Positions 9,001 to 18,036 of a stretch of 64,000 bases of DNA are shown piece by piece. Location of the stretch: positions 1-64,000 of the forward strand of contig DATBFG010000120.1 in the NCBI GenBank assembly GCA_036558645.1, read 5' to 3'. Origin of the DNA: DATBFG01 sp036558645. Its GTDB lineage: Bacteria; Acidobacteriota; Terriglobia; Terriglobales; Acidobacteriaceae. The translations under genes and the position numbers were made by a program. Positions within the stretch are counted from its first letter, which is position 1. Each line of letters starts with the position of its first letter. The notes under the pieces are model-generated. The model was not told where the DNA came from. It did not search any database and worked only from the letters and a program-made list of their open reading frames with translations.

Positions 9001-11406
9001 CGTACCGGGGTCGTAGGGCTTGATGCCGCGGTCCTCGGCGAGCGGCAGGTTGTCGATCAGGTTCTGGTTGTCGAGTCGCGTCTGGTAGTGCTGATAGATG
9101 AGCTGAAACAGCAGCGGCGTGGGCTTCAGGCTGCCGTCTGCGCGGTGTGTCTGATAGCCGAAGCTGGCCAAAATCTGCCGTCCGGCAACGCCCTCCAGCA
9201 TGGTCGCGATCACATCGCCAAAGTATTTCCCGCCCAGCTCGAACTGCTCCAGGTTGCGGAGATAGTCATAGCTGTATCCGACGCGTTGATAATAATCGGC
9301 GGAGGTCGGTTGCAGCCCCAGCACCTTCATCAGATTGTCGCTCGCATTACCGCTCTTGCTGATGTGGCTGAGCCCCGCCTTGACCGTCTCCCATTGCCCT
9401 TGCAGGTAAAAGAGAACCTTCCTCACCTGCTCATCAAATGGCGCCGTGCGCTTCAGGATGATATCGGACGGATAGGCCCATCCAGAGAAGTTGCTGGTTA
9501 GCAACATCCCATACGGCTGATTGCCCACCCGAATCGTCGCAATCGGTCCTCTGCCGGTCACGTAGTCGGTGTAGAACTCGCGTAGTTCCTGCATTGCCGA
9601 AAGGCTCATCACTTCATTGAGCATGCTGTTCAGGTAGTAGCCGAGGGTGCCCGCATACAGCGCGCGATTCATCGCTATCGCCTCAGAGTGATCGGTGGCG
9701 TCCGCATTGTTGATATGTTGCAACGGCGCGTAGCTGATTCCCAGGTACTCGGCGAGGCGTTGCCCGTCCGTCGCCTTGTTGGCGTCCGGCACCGGGGTAA
9801 ACAGTGGATCCCCGACCTCGACGAAATAGCTGGCCCCGTGCATCCAGTCGCTGCTGCTGAACGTTGCATCGTGTCCGTCGGTATTATTCGTGGCTGTCCC
9901 CTGTTTAACCAGGCTGAAACCCTTTGACGAGTAATGATGATTGTCGATGAGGTTCTCGATTGACTGCTGACCGTCAGAGTCGTCGGTTGTCAGCTTCAAC
10001 CCGAGCACGAGAAGCTGATCGAAACCCGTCTGCGCATCGGTCGCATCCAGACTTAAGGTGAAGCCCAATCCCTTCGAGACCGCGGTGGGAAAATCAATGA
10101 GCCACTGGAGATCGGCGCCGTATTGCAAGCGGTTGTCCGAAGGATTGCGCGTGATCGACGGATTGCCCTCATCCTCTACCGGCGCGGGCCCTACGATCAG
10201 TTTGTCGTCGATGCGCTGGCCCACCTGTGAATGAATCAGGGTGCCGCCCCGGTAAAGCATGAGGACAAAGCGATCCGGCATGACGACGCTATGGGGCGCT
10301 TCGGTCCAGTTGTCCGGCTTGGTGGTTGTGATGACTGGAAAGTCCAGATCATCGTCACTGGCAGGCGGAGGCGTGCTCCAGTTCAACGGCTTGGTCTGCA
10401 GCGCGACCCAAGCCGCGCGATTCGCGCCAAACTTGTCGGCAAGCGTGCGCCAGGCATTCGCACGTGCCGTATCGTCGGCAGCGTCGCGCAGCGCCTTCCA
10501 GTAGACGATGCCCAGCTCCACTTCGCGGTCGGTCAGGATCTTTTCATGCGTAGTTACCGCGACCTCGTCGGGATAAACGCGAACCCATAGCTGCTTTCCC
10601 TGATCCACATCTTTGAACTTGGTCTCCACTCGCAGCGGCAGCAACATGATTGGAGTTGCATCGCTCCAATTCTCAATCAAAATCTGCGGCGTCAACTCGA
10701 CGAAGAATCGGTTGATCAGGGCGCTGACCGCGCTCTCTCGTGCATTCAGTTCCAGGCGCTGTCCCGCGATCTGCTGGCGCACCTGGTCGAGTTGCTCTCG
10801 GGGATCACCGATTGACTGCCCGGACTTCGCCAACCGATCGATGCCCGCCTGAGCCTGCACAATCTCACCCTGAAGGCTTTCTGCCTGATGTTGAAGTTGT
10901 GCTTTGCGTTCCTGGCTCGCCCCAACCTGGCGTTCAAGTCCGGCAATCTGCTCTTCCAGTTGCGCGATACGCGTGGTTAGAGCGTCGCCCTGCGCCTTCA
11001 GGCCCGCAAGTTGGGTCTGAAGCGCTGCCTCCTGCTCCGGCGGAAGATTGGGATTCTCCAATTCAGTATTGACCGCCGCGATCTGCTTACGCAGTGCACT
11101 CTGATCGGCGAGCAGCGTCTGCAGCAGGCTCTGGGCTTGCGCGAGGTTGTTCTCCAGCCCCGTGATCGTGGCCAGGTCGTCGTGCACACCACGCAGCTTG
11201 CCGGAATCCGCAGCGATGGCGGCACGCAACGAGGCAATCTGCGCCAAAGTTGCGGGATCGTCAGCGGTTTCCTTGCTCTCCGCCTTGCGCTGCGTGCGCA
11301 GCAGCTTCAGCTGCTCAATCAACTGCGTATATAGCCCATCGCGAGCCTGGTCGCGGCCCGCCCTTGCTGCCCGGATTGCCTTTACCTGATCGTCGTAGGA
11401 ACTCAT
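6058..11406 (-). CDS. Giant 1782-aa protein with N-terminal coiled coil
   Basis: 1782 aa. Residues 1-230 are almost entirely heptad-like helix (repeats of QIASLRA, LQTQLAGLKAQGD, RIAQLEEQIAGLERQVG), an SMC-style coiled coil without any ATPase motif. A beta-rich domain beginning FFVELTPQILIENW contains LLPLRVETKF and LWVRVYPDEVAV, a phrase that looks like a family signature. The long central and C-terminal parts are mixed helical with no known catalytic motif. ITGHWMWDDLAATVLDTFERAKLRAVEPD lies near the end. There is no signal peptide and no membrane span. The size and coiled coil suggest a scaffold, tether or filament component that works with the flanking 588- and 1080-aa proteins. Confidence 0.8.
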   Translation of the reverse strand: MSSYDDQVKAIRAARAGRDQARDGLYTQLIEQLKLLRTQRKAESKETADDPATLAQIASLRAAIAADSGKLRGVHDDLATITGLENNLAQAQSLLQTLLADQSALRKQIAAVNTELENPNLPPEQEAALQTQLAGLKAQGDALTTRIAQLEEQIAGLERQVGASQERKAQLQHQAESLQGEIVQAQAGIDRLAKSGQSIGDPREQLDQVRQQIAGQRLELNARESAVSALINRFFVELTPQILIENWSDATPIMLLPLRVETKFKDVDQGKQLWVRVYPDEVAVTTHEKILTDREVELGIVYWKALRDAADDTARANAWRTLADKFGANRAAWVALQTKPLNWSTPPPASDDDLDFPVITTTKPDNWTEAPHSVVMPDRFVLMLYRGGTLIHSQVGQRIDDKLIVGPAPVEDEGNPSITRNPSDNRLQYGADLQWLIDFPTAVSKGLGFTLSLDATDAQTGFDQLLVLGLKLTTDDSDGQQSIENLIDNHHYSSKGFSLVKQGTATNNTDGHDATFSSSDWMHGASYFVEVGDPLFTPVPDANKATDGQRLAEYLGISYAPLQHINNADATDHSEAIAMNRALYAGTLGYYLNSMLNEVMSLSAMQELREFYTDYVTGRGPIATIRVGNQPYGMLLTSNFSGWAYPSDIILKRTAPFDEQVRKVLFYLQGQWETVKAGLSHISKSGNASDNLMKVLGLQPTSADYYQRVGYSYDYLRNLEQFELGGKYFGDVIATMLEGVAGRQILASFGYQTHRADGSLKPTPLLFQLIYQHYQTRLDNQNLIDNLPLAEDRGIKPYDPGTGKNYIDWLFDNMSNVDNLEQQDFGTGITKPNALLYLMLRNALLVEAGNSVYYLLASQDIVADELVRSRKFMNMSSQPDISHWEAFRAPANLIISGEVSQRPLLNYVQLDRFKGVDVGRYLDQIRDALTTLSTLPTARLERVFAEHIDTLNYRLDTWQTALFDRRLRWQRALGADSERRTGIYLGSYGYLENVRPAQGRRQNIPEDVLPAPLREGRNDLYLDAQSGGYVHTPSLNHATAAAILRNGYLTHSSPVDRQKLAVNLSSNRVRRAKDLIEGVRNGQPLEVLLGYLFERGLHDWTTRPVAPVILDQLKPLFRAAFPVKRTKIPRQGFDSEPAEVIDDFSVTNGLDLANTTADFPYGITNMPVLDNMQIAAVKTEKSNLENALDALRDVLTAESAYQLALGNFDRAAAVMQAISGGDLPVEVEVINSSRGTDLGFTNRVTLQFDPGVTANPWPAISMTRRARTETAFNNWAGTMIGDPAAIKCTARALDASGNVLLDGDGNPIQDLVSLVDLQVQALDFVYLIRKKVDATGYSEIESRVRYAFAAKNGLPDTTIVQIEFANSGGAPPDRSFAEILPFADAIREMAGKARPLQAQDFASASKTVTTASDNPGNLDIAELKSRVAGIRTEFDGLFSSLDTAAADADTLKTQGAVETLRQKLLDIATAGVPHAFPFSSTGFGDIERNSLLNQSKSLHDRYETVKTAYDESLAKVNDAATKPPQQLTQLTAMTRAFLGEDFVLMPQFTLSNPADVSLADADRDRLLQYALTTMKVPLPVEEWLHGVSLVRRNMHTFATVLMLGETFNQTPQPCRPLQLPYRANDTWLSIEFDEGTTIVHDTIAMLQCLPQGFQSAGIQSGLLIDEWTETLPQKEEVSGITFNFDQPNSAPPSAILLAVSPTITGHWMWDDLAATVLDTFERAKLRAVEPDIIDTLGAFSTLLPATISEFSTSRNGISLDYLFNIQYVAEMVTTLSSAALKE

Positions 11407-11416
11407 CGTGTCATCC

Positions 11417-14400
11417 CTAAACGTTTGCCAGCATTTCTTTGGCGTGGACCGCGATCATAACCGGCTTCTGGTAGAGCACGAATGCCATGTCGGCTGAATG
11501 GCTGCCCCATTGCGCCCTCTCCGCCGCCGTGAGCTGATTCATGAACGACGGCTGCGGCTGCAAAGCCGTGCTCACAAAAGGCATTCCAGCATCAAAGTTG
11601 CTCCACGCGAGATCATCCCACGTGATCGGCGTGTCCGGGTCGTCGTCGGGTGAGAACGTTACATCCATACCGAAACGCGGTTCGCCCGGAATTTGCTGCA
11701 GGATGAAGTACCAGCCCCAGTCGTCGCTCTCGACCTTCGGATTGTCCGCACCCTTGGCCTCTGCGATCGTCATCTCAAAGCCAATGAAGCGGAAGTCGGG
11801 CTGAATCTCGGCGCGGAAGATGGGAAACCGCACCTCAGTCGCCATATCGCCCTCCGTCTTGACCTCCAGCACGATGGGATCCTTGGACGGGTCGGCGACC
11901 CCGTGCGAATCCTTAAAAATGTGCGCCTTCTGCGCGTAGATGATGGTATTGGGATATTTCTTGAGCAGTTCGCCGCGCACCATCAGCACCAATTCCTCGC
12001 CTTGTGGCCGCTTCTTGTTGCGATGCGTCCCCAGTGCGGAGGCGGTTAGCCATTGATCGATCGGATCAATGTCCTTGTACATATCCGCGATCTCTTCGGG
12101 CTTGAGTGTCGTGGTGGTCTCGCTGATGATGCCCTTCACGTCCCAGAATTGCCGGAAGTAGCTCCCGCGCTCGTCGGTCGGATACTCGCGCCACAACAGC
12201 TCGCGTCCAAACTCATGGTTGAGTCCCAGCATGTAGGACTCGATGAATGCAGGATTCGTCTTCAGCAGCGAAATGGTGTTCGGCGGAATCAGCTGCAGGT
12301 TGGGGAGAAAGAGCTCGCTAGAAATATCGCGCAGGTCTTCATACATCGGATCCGGAAAGTCGGGATAGGCCATTGCCGGAATCAAGTGTTCCGGTTGCAG
12401 AAGCCAGGAAGGGTCAAACGTGAAACGGACTTGCGCGGCTACGAGCCTGGTGAAAGCCGTCCCCGGTGCGATGGCTGCCGAGAGCTTGGCCCCGGCATTG
12501 ACCATGTCAAACTGCGTCACCACGCGCTCAGGCGCCCGTATAGCAAGGCGCTGGTTCAACTGAATGGCGGCATTGCGGAAATTGTTGGCTTCCAGGCTGT
12601 CGGCTCCGCTGCCCGTCGGCGTGTGCATGATAACGTCGCTGAACTGCAAGGCTTGTGGCGATGAGGACGACTTGGTCGTCGTGGTACTGACCTGGGTTGA
12701 GCCCGCCGCCGCGATCGGAACCACCGGATCGCTCACCGTGAACGAAAACGCCGGCTGGGGTGGCGTGTTCTTGATGTCGTCAGCCAGTTTCCGCGGATCT
12801 TGCAGGGCCGTGACGATTTCAATCCGGCTGGCGATCCGTCCCGCGTAGACGTAAGCAGCGATCGCTACTGCAGCGATCACCGCCAGAACCAGCCAGCCTC
12901 CTGTGAGCAGCGCCAGCACCAGCAGAACAATCAGCAGCACAATCAGAATCACCAGGCGGTTCTTGATTAGCCACAGAAGCCAACCTGGCAGCTTGGATTC
13001 CGGCAGCTTGTCTGCAAGCCCCTGGTCCGTAACAAGCTCCGGCGGTACCTGCTTGGGAGGAGCCGCGCTCACCTTGCCATCATTTAGATCGGTGATCAGG
13101 TTGGCCTGGCTGAAATTCGGATCGGCCTTAAGCAGCCGCTTCCCGTAGGTTCCACGCGGCCGGATGAGCCGACGCATCCCGCTGTCGACTGCCGCCGTCG
13201 GCACCGTACTGTTTTCAAGCTGGTTGTACAGCGTGGTGGGCGATCCCTTTACCTTCTTCAACACCGGAGAAAACAGGGTCAGCTTCTCCGGCACGGTGAG
13301 GTGGTTAACGAAGTTGCTCTGGATTGCCTTGACCGTAGTCATGGCGAAGACCGTCAGGCGAATGCGTATGTTTGCATCCAGAATCTTCTTCACTTGCGCC
13401 CACGCGCGGGCGACGTAATCCTCCTGCGTCTTCTGAATCACGTTGACGCCGAATCCCGACGGGACCCGGTTGCGCGGATCGCGATTCACCTCATGCAGCC
13501 ATCCCGATGCGGTGACGTCAATCGTGTGCTGCAGTGCGTGATTCTCCCCGTAGATCGGCGGACAAACCACGGGATCGGTTGCGGTATTGCTCGAAGCCTG
13601 CCACGTTGCGGGAAAGTTGAGAATGTCTTGCAGTTCGTGGAAGAAGGGCTTCGATGTGTCGATGGTCTCCGGCTTCGAGGTGGTCTGAGGCGACTTCAGC
13701 GCGCCCTCGAGGCCGATGATCATCTGATTTTCGGTGAGCGGCAGAATCGGTCCCAGGTCCGTGCCGTTGATCATGCCGAAACTGGGTTGCGAGCCGTCCA
13801 TGTCGCGGCGCCCCACCCGGGCATCCACCGGATTCGGGACCAGCAGTTTGACGAGCGATTCAAAGTCCTCGTCCTCGCCGGTCCGGAAACTCCACTCGTA
13901 ATAGATCGGCAGTTCCAGATTGCCCGCGCCCTCGACCCACGACGCCTGCTGTGCGGGGATGTTCGTAACATCCTGGCCCAGCCCCGCCAGTCGTCCGGTC
14001 TCAAATGCGGGGACAACAAACGCTCTGTACGCCTGGTTCGCCTGCAGCTGCCGCGGATTCATCAGCCGGCAGATGATCTTGTCGGCGTTCGGATTATTGA
14101 GGTCATGAAGTGCCAGCAGAAATTGCTCAAACTCCGTCGCGTTGTTATAGCCCTCGTTGATGTGGACGTGTGCCCAGGCCCAGCTCTGATCGTGAGGTGG
14201 AAGGCTGTCGCCGCTCTTCACCGTCACCGTGGCCACGGGCAAGCGGTTCACATTCTTCGTGAACTCTGCTTTGTCAGGCGTATCGGCGTCTTTCAGAACC
14301 AATAGCACCACCCATGGCCGCAAACGCTTGTCGTTCGCGCCTGCCGGGGTATAGCGCCACAGAAAGTCTTCCTCGTAGAACTCGACAAACGTCAGGTAAT

Positions 14401-14659
14401 TCGGTTCGAAGTTCGTAATCCAGTGCAGTGGCTCGGTGCGTACCACGACCGCGGGGTTGATCCCGATGATGTCTCCGGGCCCGATCAGCGAAAAGTCCTT
14501 GTGCAAGCCTGCGCCATTCAAGACCACATCGATCGGAATGGCCGCGCGCTCCTTGGTAGCGGTGGCGCCCGCACCCAGGTTGTCCGGTTCGATGATCCTG
14601 TTGCCGATTCCCCTTCGCAACCAGGAACTGAATGTGTAATTTGCAACCGTGATCGCCAT
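11417..14659 (-). CDS. 1080-aa protein with a central membrane hairpin
   Basis: 1080 aa. The N-terminal half (about 1-540) carries FSSWLRRGIGNRI, then IGPGDIIGINPAVVVRTEP, FEPNYLTFVEFYEEDFLWRYTPA, RLRPWVVLLVL, WAWAHVHI and LMNPRQLQANQAYRAFVVPAFETGRLAGLG. These appear to be conserved islands of an unnamed family. Residues 555-605 are strongly hydrophobic (LVILIVLLIVLLVLALL, then WLVLAVIAAVAIAAYVYA) and form two membrane helices after WLIKNR. The C-terminal half is again soluble and ends with FVLYQKPVMIAVHAKEM. Both soluble halves would therefore face the same side of the membrane. This is the only obvious membrane anchor in the operon. Confidence 0.8.
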   Translation of the reverse strand: MAITVANYTFSSWLRRGIGNRIIEPDNLGAGATATKERAAIPIDVVLNGAGLHKDFSLIGPGDIIGINPAVVVRTEPLHWITNFEPNYLTFVEFYEEDFLWRYTPAGANDKRLRPWVVLLVLKDADTPDKAEFTKNVNRLPVATVTVKSGDSLPPHDQSWAWAHVHINEGYNNATEFEQFLLALHDLNNPNADKIICRLMNPRQLQANQAYRAFVVPAFETGRLAGLGQDVTNIPAQQASWVEGAGNLELPIYYEWSFRTGEDEDFESLVKLLVPNPVDARVGRRDMDGSQPSFGMINGTDLGPILPLTENQMIIGLEGALKSPQTTSKPETIDTSKPFFHELQDILNFPATWQASSNTATDPVVCPPIYGENHALQHTIDVTASGWLHEVNRDPRNRVPSGFGVNVIQKTQEDYVARAWAQVKKILDANIRIRLTVFAMTTVKAIQSNFVNHLTVPEKLTLFSPVLKKVKGSPTTLYNQLENSTVPTAAVDSGMRRLIRPRGTYGKRLLKADPNFSQANLITDLNDGKVSAAPPKQVPPELVTDQGLADKLPESKLPGWLLWLIKNRLVILIVLLIVLLVLALLTGGWLVLAVIAAVAIAAYVYAGRIASRIEIVTALQDPRKLADDIKNTPPQPAFSFTVSDPVVPIAAAGSTQVSTTTTKSSSSPQALQFSDVIMHTPTGSGADSLEANNFRNAAIQLNQRLAIRAPERVVTQFDMVNAGAKLSAAIAPGTAFTRLVAAQVRFTFDPSWLLQPEHLIPAMAYPDFPDPMYEDLRDISSELFLPNLQLIPPNTISLLKTNPAFIESYMLGLNHEFGRELLWREYPTDERGSYFRQFWDVKGIISETTTTLKPEEIADMYKDIDPIDQWLTASALGTHRNKKRPQGEELVLMVRGELLKKYPNTIIYAQKAHIFKDSHGVADPSKDPIVLEVKTEGDMATEVRFPIFRAEIQPDFRFIGFEMTIAEAKGADNPKVESDDWGWYFILQQIPGEPRFGMDVTFSPDDDPDTPITWDDLAWSNFDAGMPFVSTALQPQPSFMNQLTAAERAQWGSHSADMAFVLYQKPVMIAVHAKEMLANV

Positions 14660-14661
14660 AG

Positions 14662-17600
14662 TTAGTCCACTTCGTGGCTGGAAACCACCATAACCTTCCC
14701 CCGCAGTGCAGGATCGCCCGCAAGAAGTTGATCCTGGATCGCGTATGCTTCGGTCGAGGTTTTGGCTACCAGCCCGGCAGCATACAGCGAAAGGTCGCTG
14801 GCATTCACCACCATGTATTGCGGATCGCCCGTCTCAATGGCCGCTGGAGGAGTCGCGCCGTTGTACTTGCTTACCGAGTAAGTGTTCTTAGTGATTGCGC
14901 TCGCCTTTGCGAACATCGAAAACATGGAGCCCAGAATGCCGAACCTGCCCCCCTTGGTAGTCGTATTCTTCGTCCGATGGACATAGCTGAGCTCGTAGTC
15001 CACCTCTTTTGCAACATTGGCACCATACTTTGAGCTGTCACTCTCGGAGAAGCTCAGGCCGCTCCGCAGGCTCTCAAAAGATTTTCGCGAGAGTTTGTCG
15101 CTGTCGCTCAGCGTGAGGAAATTCGCCATTGCGAACTCCTCGCGAACTTCGCTGGTACCGCTGTCCGCAAATGTCAGATCGAAATTCGTAGCCCCGGTCG
15201 GCTTCTGGTTCCCGAACTTGTTGATCTCGATTCCCAGCGGGACAATCTTCTGGCTGACTGCCAACACACCGAACGGATGCAGCAAAACCTTATCCGCCGG
15301 CTCATTCGTGGTGCGCAGCGTGACGGTTGCATGGGTGTTGGCAGGAATGGTCGCCACCCAATTGCGATCATCTTGCACTGCGGCCGTGACCAGCGGCAGC
15401 ACATCGACCGTCTGCTCGATCTGGGTCGGGCCCTCATCGCCCCAAGTGGCGTCGAAATCGACTGAGATCGAGAAGAAAAACAGGTCGAGACTTGCGGAAC
15501 CGTGCGCATGCCACGGAGTCGGCCCCGACAACTGCCCCCTCAAACTGATGCCGCAGATTTCGCTTGTCCCGTGGCGCAGCGCCACGCCGGCGCCTATGTC
15601 GGCAATGAAATGGAACGGATTGAACTGGACGAGCAGGTCGTAGCCGAGAAACCCATAGATGTTAAAGCCGGCCGCTTCAGCATAGAGCTCTACCCGCGCG
15701 CCCGACTGCACCGAGTTCGAGGTCACCGCGAAGTAGGTCTGCACCGTGAGCCGCGGATTGTCGCCCGACAGCAGTGAAATGCTCATCCGCTTCATGCTGC
15801 GCAGATCGGGAGGTATCTCGTTGAACGCAGGATGGAAGCCGCCCACCGAGAGCACAAAGATGGTTTGCGTTCCCCAACCGATCCTAAGCGCCATGTCGCC
15901 GGTCAACGTATAGATCAGCAGACGCGAATCGAACAGGCTGGCGTCAAACCAGATCAGCCCCTCGCTGAAATCGATTCCACCTGCGAAGTTCACCTGCAAC
16001 TGAAGAATCGCTGCGTCTTCTGACGGCAACTGGCACCGCAGCACACCGAGGATGACAAACATCGGCTGCGGAATATCGAGGATGACGCCGATCTCCAGCG
16101 AGATCAGTGTGGGTGTGCCCCAGCCCAACTCGCCCATCGGCCCGATCACAAAGTGGCCCTCGGCGATGGGGAAAACTGTCTTCAGGTCGCTGATGATCTT
16201 GCTGATGTTGGCGACGATATCCTGCGGGAAGAGAATGCTGTTGACTGCCCCTGTCCTCACCCCAGTGCGCAGCGCTTCCGTATCAAGCGAACGGTTCAGC
16301 GCGAGCAGCCCGCCAACCCCGATCAGCGTAAAGCCAAAACCTAGTTGAATCGGCGTGAATTCGGCGGTGACGAGGATCAGCAACGCAAAACCTTTGCTGC
16401 CATCCGGCATCTTAGTGTTGATAATGCCGACCGCCTTGAGCGTGATCACGTCCTGAAACGACAGTTCCAGCGCGCCAAAGTACTCGCCGGCATCGAAGTT
16501 CAGCGAGAGAAATCCGCCACCCTTAATCACCCCCGTATCGATCGATAGTCCAACACCGTCAGGCGGTTTGAAGCCAATGTCAAACTGCAGTGGGCCGAGG
16601 TTGCCGCTGTTGTTGGGCGGGAAGGAGAAGGTCGCAGTCACGCCCATGTTCTGCACCACACCGGTCATCGGGCCCAACGCTGCCTTAATGTCGGCGCCCA
16701 CGCTGATCGGAATCTTGCCACTGTCGAGCTTAGCGCCCAGCGTCAACGCTTCTATCGCAACCGGGCCGAGGTCGATGTGCGCGGGCAGCCGCACCTGGAG
16801 CGCGCTGCTTCCGCTGAAGTAGAACCCGCGCGAAGTCGACACACCCACTTGGATGGTGAAGTCGCCTTCCATCTTGGTTGATGGCAGAATCTTCGAGAGG
16901 AAGCCATCGCCAGAGGTGGTATCGATAACGATCTTCATCGCGTCGGCATCTGCTTGCAGCAGAAAGTCGCCGTTCGCTCTGCTCCCGTCCCACGTCAGCT
17001 TGGCGCCGGTGGTCAGGGTGAACTTTCCCATCTCGAGACGGCTCGCTCCGGTCTGCCCAAACAGGATGAATGGTTCTGGCGGATCGGTACGCTGCGCAAT
17101 TACCTGGAGAGTGAACGCTCCGCTGATCGGAGTTCCCGACGACGGTGGCTGAAAAACAACGTGACCATCCGGCGTTATCGCGAGGCCGGTATTGCCTGGT
17201 GTTGACGCATCGATGGCGAGCACCAGTTGCGCGTCACTGCCGAGCGGAATCGTCTGCGGCCCCGAGGAAATATTGCTCTTGATCACCACTTGCAGCCCGT
17301 GTGGAGTTACGTCTGTCTTGGGTGTGATCTGGACAATGACTACGTCGAGTCTCGGGACTGCCGGATTGGAATCGTCGAATACAACCGGCGCGCCCGTGCG
17401 GGCGACGATCTGCTGGATCTTGGCAAACAGCTCTTTGCCGGTAAAGTCGTTGTTGCCCCAGCCGTAGAGCGACTTGATTTGTCCTGACGGCTCAGAGAAC
17501 CAGTTCCCGATCTGATCGTAGTGATAAGTCGTCACTGTGAAGGGAGGATTGGCGGGATCAACCGAGTCCTCGTTATGGTCTTCGCGCTCGAGCAGTCCGA

Positions 17601-18036
17601 GCAGTTCGAGCATGTCATTGAAACCCTGCGCGCCTTCCAAATAACGGAAGAGCAGGAAGTCGAAGACCCGCCGCGCCACCTCGGAGCCCGAAATGCCGAC
17701 ATGCACTGCGATCTGATTGCTCAGCGGCTTGATGTTGTTCAGGATGTCGGCAATCTTCTGGATGCTGGCAATCCCCTTAGAAGCAATGGTGCCGACATCC
17801 TCTGCTTCGATTGCCTGGATCACGTCCTCGACAATGCCGATCAGCGCGCTTACGTCGGTTGCGACTGCGGTGATCTCGCCCGAGATACTCCCGACTTGCC
17901 CATCGTCGAGCACAAACCCCATACTGGCCAAGAATGGCTTCGCCTGACCCGGTGACGCCAGCTCGTCTTCGAGCGGCCGGAGCAGCTTCGAGAGCTCAAT
18001 CGCAATCAGTTCGAGGGTGCCGGGCGCTGCGCTCAT
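14662..18036 (-). CDS. 1124-aa DUF6603-like protein
   Basis: 1124 aa, with its ATG overlapping the stop of the preceding protease gene. The N-terminal 150 residues are helical (LIAIELSKLLRPLEDEL, VSALIGIVEDVIQAIEAEDVG). The body is a long series of amphipathic beta-strands rich in Gly, such as GGFLSLNFDAGEYFGALELSFQDV, LGFGFTLIGVGGLLALNR and GPMGELGWGTPTLISLEIGV. This fits the DUF6603 family as I remember it; function unknown. The strand pattern could form a large beta-solenoid, an elongated lipid-carrying groove or a barrel. The C-terminal 150 residues form a separate domain ending in KVMVVSSHEVD. No signal peptide is present, so any surface location would need non-Sec export. Confidence 0.75.
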   Translation of the reverse strand: MSAAPGTLELIAIELSKLLRPLEDELASPGQAKPFLASMGFVLDDGQVGSISGEITAVATDVSALIGIVEDVIQAIEAEDVGTIASKGIASIQKIADILNNIKPLSNQIAVHVGISGSEVARRVFDFLLFRYLEGAQGFNDMLELLGLLEREDHNEDSVDPANPPFTVTTYHYDQIGNWFSEPSGQIKSLYGWGNNDFTGKELFAKIQQIVARTGAPVVFDDSNPAVPRLDVVIVQITPKTDVTPHGLQVVIKSNISSGPQTIPLGSDAQLVLAIDASTPGNTGLAITPDGHVVFQPPSSGTPISGAFTLQVIAQRTDPPEPFILFGQTGASRLEMGKFTLTTGAKLTWDGSRANGDFLLQADADAMKIVIDTTSGDGFLSKILPSTKMEGDFTIQVGVSTSRGFYFSGSSALQVRLPAHIDLGPVAIEALTLGAKLDSGKIPISVGADIKAALGPMTGVVQNMGVTATFSFPPNNSGNLGPLQFDIGFKPPDGVGLSIDTGVIKGGGFLSLNFDAGEYFGALELSFQDVITLKAVGIINTKMPDGSKGFALLILVTAEFTPIQLGFGFTLIGVGGLLALNRSLDTEALRTGVRTGAVNSILFPQDIVANISKIISDLKTVFPIAEGHFVIGPMGELGWGTPTLISLEIGVILDIPQPMFVILGVLRCQLPSEDAAILQLQVNFAGGIDFSEGLIWFDASLFDSRLLIYTLTGDMALRIGWGTQTIFVLSVGGFHPAFNEIPPDLRSMKRMSISLLSGDNPRLTVQTYFAVTSNSVQSGARVELYAEAAGFNIYGFLGYDLLVQFNPFHFIADIGAGVALRHGTSEICGISLRGQLSGPTPWHAHGSASLDLFFFSISVDFDATWGDEGPTQIEQTVDVLPLVTAAVQDDRNWVATIPANTHATVTLRTTNEPADKVLLHPFGVLAVSQKIVPLGIEINKFGNQKPTGATNFDLTFADSGTSEVREEFAMANFLTLSDSDKLSRKSFESLRSGLSFSESDSSKYGANVAKEVDYELSYVHRTKNTTTKGGRFGILGSMFSMFAKASAITKNTYSVSKYNGATPPAAIETGDPQYMVVNASDLSLYAAGLVAKTSTEAYAIQDQLLAGDPALRGKVMVVSSHEVD

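Noticed and set aside
8254..9501. 415-codon plus-strand frame inside the 1782-aa gene
   Set aside because: An open frame from reverse-complement codon bias. Its composition is rich in Val, Ile, Gln and Arg without any motif.
13301..14305. 334-codon plus-strand frame inside the 1080-aa gene
   Set aside because: Antisense shadow, Arg/His-rich, with no start signal. The minus-strand gene has conserved-looking blocks throughout.
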